In this document: in pieces, positions 57,994 to 64,000 of the stretch
How positions within the stretch are numbered: position 1 is the first letter of the stretch
Layout: each line of letters begins with the position of its first letter
From: Zea mays
Lineage: Eukaryota; Streptophyta; Magnoliopsida; Poales; Poaceae
Assembly: GCF_902167145.1 (NCBI RefSeq)
Contig: NC_050096.1
Location: 160,455,825 to 160,519,824 of the forward strand
Direction: 5' to 3'
DNA: 64,000 bases
Made by a program: the position numbers and the translations under genes
Notes under the pieces: generated by a model
What the model was told of the DNA's origin: nothing
Seen by the model: the letters and a program-made list of their open reading frames with translations, nothing else
Databases searched by the model: none

Positions 57994-58939
57994 AAAAATT
58001 TATAGCGACCCATAAGGATGGTCGCTGTAAGTGCCGTCGCTAAAGGCTTTAGCGACCGACATCTTTTTAGCGACCGACCGTCCATTGCTAATATTGTATA
58101 TTTAGCGACCAACCGTGGGTTGCTGTATTATAGATTTAGCAACCAACCGTAAGTCGTCATACTATACATTTAGCAACCAACAGAAAGTCGTCATTTTTAT
58201 AGTTGTTATTAATAATAATATACATTTAATTAAGCACCACAAATCACAATTTTTTATACACAAATCATAAAGACACACAGTTAATCGGTATACCATAGTC
58301 ATAGATCCATCACATAAACACAAAAGCAACACAATTATATATTCACAAAAGCATCACAATTATAATATCATTCACAACTAGATCATTTACAGATAGCTAG
58401 CTAGATCATCATGTTTAGAGTGTGAAGCTTCAGCAAAGTGCCTTGTAGATTTTGGTGAGTTTGCACCTTGCATCTAATGAAATATTTGATCATCCTCATC
58501 ATCTAATTCCTCATCTTCAGAAGCACAATATTCTTCATTGTCTTACTCATCCTCGGTAGCAAACTTGTTCCTCATCACCTTAAGAAACACAATTTCATAG
58601 CATAGTAAATTTTAGAGCTCTAAAAATTTAAAGAACTTCAAAAATAAACTCTAAAATTTTAGTGTGAGATATAAGCTATAATTTAAAGCTAACTTTAGAG
58701 GGAAATCCAAATAAGCATGGAGACATTCAGCTGGCATCTTCCGATATACATTCCATGGCTTCATCTGAACTCGCCAAGAGGACGGCTAAACGATAGAATA
58801 ACCCCAGGAGACGACCCTCCATCCAACAACCGCAGATTATTGATAGGAATGGCAGCAATGGCTTGTGTGCGTACATGCAACATATAATGCAGTGCAACTA
58901 ACAGCACATGTGCACGCATGTCACGAGGAGCAGCTGGCT

Positions 58940-59530
58940 GTTATGGAGTTGAGAGGTTGTGGAGCCTCGGCCGGCCTTGACCTTGGGGTTGGACACGCAG
59001 CGGCAAGCTGGACTGCTCGCCGACACGTCCGTCCAGCCGCAGCATTGTTGTCACGCGGCACGACGGCTTCCTCTCCTCTCCAATAGTCCAATCAGGACGC
59101 CGTCGGTAGCCGCAGCCGCAGCGTAGACACAACGACCCTGCCCGTTTGCAGCCTACGGCGGCTGACGACCGAGCAGATACTTAGCAGATATACAAAGAAA
59201 CATAGATAGATAGGCAGGTCAGGCAAGAGAGCTGCAAAGAACATACGCAGGCATGTGGGAGACGGATCATATGGATGATTGGCATGGTGGCGCATGTGCC
59301 GTCAGTCACCTACTGATGATGGAGCGCTGCACTGGTTCCTGGGCGTGGTCGGCTGGAGCGCGCGTAGGATGCAGGTGCAAGGAGCTGCAGGGGCGCTCTG
59401 CTGCAGGAAGTCCTGGCAAGTGGCGGCGGCCAGAGAAGAGCAAGGGGAGGAGAGAAGAGGGAGAAAGAGTGGAGGCATCCTGGCGGCGGCTGCCAGAAAG
59501 AGTGGCGCGTGCTAGATTTAGGTGGCGGGC
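58940..59530. other. GC-rich block inside CACTA element E
   Basis: This is a sharp GC-rich island in an otherwise AT-rich transposon, with short open frames on both strands (up to 120 codons at 59,253-59,615). No family was recognised. It may be a captured gene fragment or promoter. Confidence 0.4.
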
Positions 59531-62298
59531 GGTTAGGGTTAAGGGAGTGTGGCTGGGCCTTAATGGGCCGATTTGGTTAGGTTTTGTTTTTTTCTTTTTT
59601 TATTTTCTTTTCTAAATTTAAAATACTTATTAAATAACCCTGAAATTCATAGTAATTAAATCAAAATTATTTATAAATAAAATATTAATTTTTGGGCTAA
59701 TAATTATTATATTTTTTATTTATTAGGATTTTCATTTAAGAAGAAATGTTATTCAATAACAAAAATCAATCATGCACAATAAAAAATTATTCCAAATGCA
59801 AATACATAACAAACACTTAAAAGAAAATTCATTACCATAAATATCATTAATAACTAAATGCATTATTTTTATTTTATGGTTTTTATAGTGTTACAGTTTT
59901 CTTTTCCATAATTTTTTTTCTTTTCTACAATTCTTTTTTTCTTTACTACAATTTAGCGATCACTGTTTACTTGTTTTAATTAATTTTTAGTCACTAACAT
60001 CTACAAGTACATTTAGGCTATAAGATTTAATAGTGATCCTTGCTCTATAGCGACCCACCGCTAGTCCCCGACGACATCTATAGCGACCAACCATAAGTTG
60101 TTAAATTTCTAGACTTTTAGCGACCAACCGACCGTTGCTACAAAAGGATTTAGCGACTGACCAACGGTCCCTAACCTTTAGCAACCAACAGTTGGTACCT
60201 AATAAGGGTCGCTAAAGGTCAACCGTCGTGTAGTGATTGTCCTCGCCGGACTTCGGGCGCCCGCCTGCGCGCGTAGACTGAGCAATCCGGTGAGTCATTC
60301 TTCAAATCCTCTCACACACACCTTCCTTGATCCCTAGTGAAGCTCTCTGACCCATTTGATTGATCAATTGTGCCTTGGATAGGACGGACTCCTCGCCGCC
60401 GACGAGCTCCCCCGCCTGCGCACGTGGACCGGTCGACTCCGACCATCCCCGACGGTGACCCGCACATCGCCGTGACCCTCAGGACCTCCCCTACACCCTC
60501 GATCACCTCACTGGAGCAGTCTCGCCGCTGATAAGCCCCTCCGCCCTTTCCTCCGCCGCAAGAACTGTTTAATTTGGGGGAAGGACCTCGGGTTAGGTTT
60601 AGCGGAACCCCAGGGGGTTTTCTGAACTGTTAGTGACACATTTGAATAGTAACACAAGGACTAGTCTGTAAGACAACTTGAAAACGTCCGCCAGGGACCC
60701 CGATGCAAAGTCGTTTCCCATTTAATCATTTCTGTTTAATCTTTTTAATGAACATAGAACTTAGGAAATTCATAACTTGAGAAATATTTAACCAAAATTT
60801 GTAAAACCAATTTTGCTGGATTCTAAATATTACGGACTACCAATTAAAAATACTGAACCCCATGCTTTCTGTTTTAAATTTTAGAGTTTGGAATTAAATA
60901 TAGAAATTGACCAAACCTTATTAAATTAAAGAAAATTAGTTATGCTTCTGTGCTGAACCTAAGAAAATTTGTAGATGTTCAAACCCCATTTAAACACTGT
61001 TTAAAAATAGTGAGAACCCCAGTATTGAAATTTTAAGTAGGGATATCTACTAAAAGCCATTTTTGCCAAAAACTTAGAAAAATCAGAAAGGCATTAGAAA
61101 ATAATGAACAGTGAGTGCAAATATTTTTCCTAGCCTACTTAAGTAACAGAGAACCAAGGAAAAATGAAGGCACCTCTAGTCCAGAACAAAATCAAAGTGA
61201 AATGTTTTATTAGGCATTAATCAAACCAGAAAAACAATTATTAGAATTATACAAACAATTTCCATATTAATTATAAAAATCCACTGGACTTGTAATCACT
61301 AGAACTCCACTACAAAAATGATAAACACCCCAGCCCATCATTTTAGGTAGGGTAAACAAATAGAACTTGATAATGGGTCATATTTTAATTAAATCATGAG
61401 CAACCCAAAAATGGTGCAATAATGGGCAAATAAAAATTTTGCTAGATCAATAATGAGATAGGCCACCAGAGAAAAATGCAAAACCCAATTGAAGGTTGCA
61501 ATATAATACCCATTAACAATATTTCATAAAAAAGGTCATTTAATTCAAATAATTCCTACCACCCCTCCCTTAAGCAAAAAGATGCTAAACTTCAGAATAA
61601 TTGCTCTTGCACAAAGAAGAAGCTAGAAAAAATCAGAAATTTGTTGTTTGATATTTTGCAAATATAGTGGTAGTAGAAAGCACCCCTTTGACTAGAAAAT
61701 TTAGAAAATCATAGTAAAATAACAAATAAGTATTAATGACTAAAAGTTTGTACAAAGTCATGTCATAACATCTAAATTCCAGCAAAAATAAGTCTTAGAG
61801 AATAACCTACTGTTAAATGGTAGTTGTAGTTCAAAACACCCCTTCTGCCCTAATATTTGATAATTTTGTCCAGAGAGAACTATTCACTCTTTAAGCCCCC
61901 AAATTTTAGGATAGAGAATTATACACCAATAAGAAGCCACTGTAATTTTTACAGAATTTTTTAGAAATTTATTAAGACAACTTGTAGTTCAAACCCACTT
62001 TAAAAACATAAAAGAAATAAAGGGAAAGAAATGAAAGATAAACCTCGCCACAATAAGTTCAACTAGAAATCTTGGCAAATTCTCCTGAAGGCTTTAAAAA
62101 GAATTCAGTGGAACACCAAAATGAACTTAGCACTTAGTTTGACTAAGTGTGATCTAAATTACTAAGTATACCACCAAAAATCTTTAGTAGCAAGATTAAA
62201 CTCTATCTGATTTAAGTAGATCATTCACCATCAAAGTTTAAAATTGCTAAAGCACATATCATATCATGCATGTATCTTACTCGTTGCATTCATTAGAT

Positions 62299-62442
62299 TG
62301 TAATCTCGCTGACGGAGAGTACGCGCTCATTCACGAGCAAGGAACTGTCCAAGAGGAAGACCAGAAGCAAGCTCCCGAGGCTGCCATCGAGGATCTCCCC
62401 ACAGCCCCAGCTATTGAACGCAAGCCCCGGTTTTATGCATAA
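62299..62442 (+). CDS. Coding-like block 1 in 3' LTR of B
   Basis: 48 codons from LADGEYALIHEQ to KPRFYA plus TAA correspond to 8,319-8,459 with one additional codon. Preceded by an acceptor-like TTGCATTCATTAG. There is no ATG. Confidence 0.35.
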   Translation, partial: CNLADGEYALIHEQGTVQEEDQKQAPEAAIEDLPTAPAIERKPRFYA

Positions 62443-63419
62443 TCGTATTTATATATGCTACTTTACTACACTTAATGCTTGTAGGATTGTATTGTGCACT
62501 TAAGTGTAGGAGTTGCTTGAAACCTCTAGTTGCATGAACTTCGGATTCCTTTTTGAGATGGATACTAGTATGCTAGGTCGAGTAGCTGCTATGCTAATCA
62601 GGATCTCAGTAAAAGTCGAGTGATTTTTCTAGCACTCGCGCGAGGTCACGAATTGATTGTATTCATCTTGATAACGGGATCTATGATGGTCTATGGACTT
62701 GGATCCAGGGAGGATGCCTTGTCCATGAGACGGAAAAAATGAATTAAGGATTAATGCGTGGATACCTGAGTCAACCTTTTAAACGTACTAAGCACATGTC
62801 GGGAAATATGGTAACCGATAAACCTAGTACCTGAGTGAAGCCGGGCGCGGACTTTATCCCTCACGCGACCTAAGACTGGGTCTCCCATGCTAACTATGGT
62901 GGGTACAAGTGTGGTCACTGCACGGCAGCAGCCGGGGTCAGTGGAGCATTGTATGCCAAGGCGGTGAGGCCTGGACGCGAATGGGGAATCGATGGAGACG
63001 GTTGACATGTGTGGGTCGGAGTACCCTGACATGTCATGTGTTTAGGTTTACCTTGCAAGGATTAAAAACTCGATTCGAATCGTTTGCTTCTCGTAGCTAA
63101 TGAGACTGCTTGACCCCTTGTACTACATTGAGTAAGAAGTGAAATGAGGTTACATGAGATAATTTGTTGATTGTACTAAATGCCTGCTACCATGTATGCT
63201 TAGAAGGAGCAAACTTAGTAAAGCTAATGATGCTAGAAATTGAAAAGCTAAAACCTAATTTTTGATACAGCTAGTGCTTTTGGCAAACCAAACCCCTCAG
63301 CCAAACAGCTGCATGGTTTAGAGGTAGAGGAGTAGTTTCCTCACACCGGGTAAGTCTAGCTGAGTATTAGTATACTTAGCCTTGCTTGTGGCACAATTTT
63401 TGCAAGTAAGCTTCAGGAT

Positions 63420-63512
63420 ATGGTTGATGGTGTGACTTGGCCTACCACCCTGCCACCGGGTTGGACGGTCGAGTGGGATGCTGCTCCGGTAGGAGAGGAG
63501 CATGAGGAGTAG
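63420..63512 (+). CDS. Coding-like block 2 in 3' LTR of B (30 aa)
   Basis: The ATG-started block reads MVDGVTWP, PPGWTVEWD and EEHEE, ending TAG. It has the same length as the copies in A and the 5' LTR of B. Confidence 0.4.
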   Translation: MVDGVTWPTTLPPGWTVEWDAAPVGEEHEE

Positions 63513-63831
63513 TGGGCTAGGCCTTGCTCGTTTCCTCGCTATCGACGACATCGATTATCTGCTGCATCTTATTTTATGAACTCTTACCAGCAACTTGAAA
63601 AACTCCGATTTATGTAATAATTCAGTACTTTAATTGGAGGTTTCCTATTTTATTGTATTTCTTCTGTGACTCACCTTCGAGTGAGTATGTGGTATTTGAT
63701 CCTGGTTAAGTGGCTTTATCAGACTAGATCTAAGGGACTGACGGGTTATTCTGATTTAAGTGTGTTGCGGACCTTGAGGCGTGACTTAGGCACTTAAGCT
63801 GGAATAACTTGGGTTGTTCTGCCACAATTTG

Positions 63832-64000
63832 TGTCCCTAACATTTACTTATGACCATGACATAAATCATTAATAACTAGCTAGTATTTTTCCCTTCTGAC
63901 CAGCATCATGTTCAGTCTTCATCACCATTTTAAGCCAAAGCTATTACTTTTCAGCTACAGCTTCGGCGTTCATTCTTATCATCTTCGAATTATATCTTCA
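63832..64000 (-). repeat. LTR G, part 2, runs off the window
   Basis: This continues LTR G after element B (TGTCCCTAACATTTAC), alignable with 30,870 onward of LTR F. The end of the LTR and any interior lie beyond 64,000. Confidence 0.6.

Larger units (their letters stand above)
57918..60235. mobile_element. Element E: non-autonomous CACTA transposon
   Basis: The ends are CACTACACGACGGTT and its exact inverted copy AACCGTCGTGTAGTG, with a 3 bp target duplication ATT on both sides. It is 2,318 bp long. Subterminal regions (57,940-58,195 and 60,040-60,220) are packed with the word TAGCGACC and variants in both directions, as expected for CACTA transposase binding arrays. No transposase ORF is present. 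A minus-strand acidic stretch at about 58,480-58,600 and a GC-rich block at 58,940-59,530 occupy the interior. Confidence 0.93.
17864..63826 (+). mobile_element. Element B: Ty3/gypsy chromovirus split by five later insertions
   Basis: The LTRs start TGTGACACCC and end CTGCCACA, and a 5 bp target duplication ATTTG flanks the element. Removing the insertions C, F, S, D and E leaves two LTRs of about 4.67 and 4.69 kb and an interior of about 6.2 kb. The interior has the order primer site, orf0, gag, PR-RT-RH-IN-chromodomain, hairpin and polypurine tract. It is the same broad family as element A, with shared gag and pol motifs, orf0 and LTR layout. The LTRs differ by about 3-4% in the parts compared by eye. 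The reading frames contain several stops and indels, so the element is dead. Confidence 0.93.
56820..63826 (+). repeat. 3' LTR of element B, interrupted by CACTA element E
   Basis: The LTR starts TGTGACACCC and ends TCTGCCACA, followed by the duplication ATTTG. Without E it is about 4,690 bp. The TATA box is near 57,678. The donor-like site corresponding to 30,337 has GT changed to AT. Coding-like block 1 is at 62,299-62,442 and block 2 at 63,420-63,512, both intact in frame. Confidence 0.92.

Overview
The window is a block of nested transposable elements from a large plant genome, most likely a panicoid grass close to maize. The signs are a Sirevirus-type Ty1/copia element with long-LTR palindromes built on CACCGGAC/GTCCGGTG, several Ty3/gypsy chromoviruses with long LTRs, a CACTA transposon, and GC-rich exon-like blocks separated by AT-rich stretches. 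I see no intact host gene, tRNA, rRNA or CRISPR array. The only host-gene-like piece is one candidate first exon at 16,647-16,796.

Layout. (1) Element A, 1-9,837, plus strand: a Ty3 chromovirus cut by the left window edge. It carries the end of an extra ORF (orf0), then gag, protease-RT-RNase H-integrase-chromodomain and a 4.4 kb 3' LTR. It sits inside the RNase H region of an older Ty3 remnant H (9,838-12,439). H in turn abuts a LINE fragment (12,440-13,160) that runs into a copia-type LTR (13,161 to about 14,391). (2) 14,392-17,490: unassigned repeat-rich DNA with the candidate captured exon and two MITE-like ends. (3) Element B, 17,864-63,826: a second, related Ty3 chromovirus with target duplication ATTTG, inserted in an LTR called G. 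B has been split by five later insertions. These are Ty3 element C (19,074-30,148, minus strand, duplication CTCTC) and solo LTR F (30,459-31,047) in its 5' LTR; Sirevirus S (34,889-44,416, minus strand, duplication CCATC) in its orf0; non-autonomous LTR element D (46,087-53,012, minus strand, duplication TCAGC) in its gag; and CACTA element E (57,918-60,235, duplication ATT) in its 3' LTR.

How the parts work together. Each LTR element has the usual set: LTR promoter, initiator-Met tRNA primer site, gag, pol and polypurine tract. LTR divergence judged by eye follows the nesting: B about 3-4%, C about 1.5%, D about 0.6%, S one substitution plus one homopolymer difference. S keeps full-length gag and pol and looks the most recently active. 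C is nearly complete, with two nonsense codons in an otherwise open gag-pol. A and B are decayed, mainly by C-to-T type changes, as expected for methylated silenced DNA.

Signals beyond routine annotation: a hairpin just upstream of the polypurine tract in all four chromovirus-type elements, with paired base changes in D; short conserved coding-like blocks and splice-like sites inside the LTRs of A and B; 3' splice-like sites immediately before the orf0 and gag start codons and before the Sirevirus pol frame; and a coiled-coil orf0 upstream of gag.
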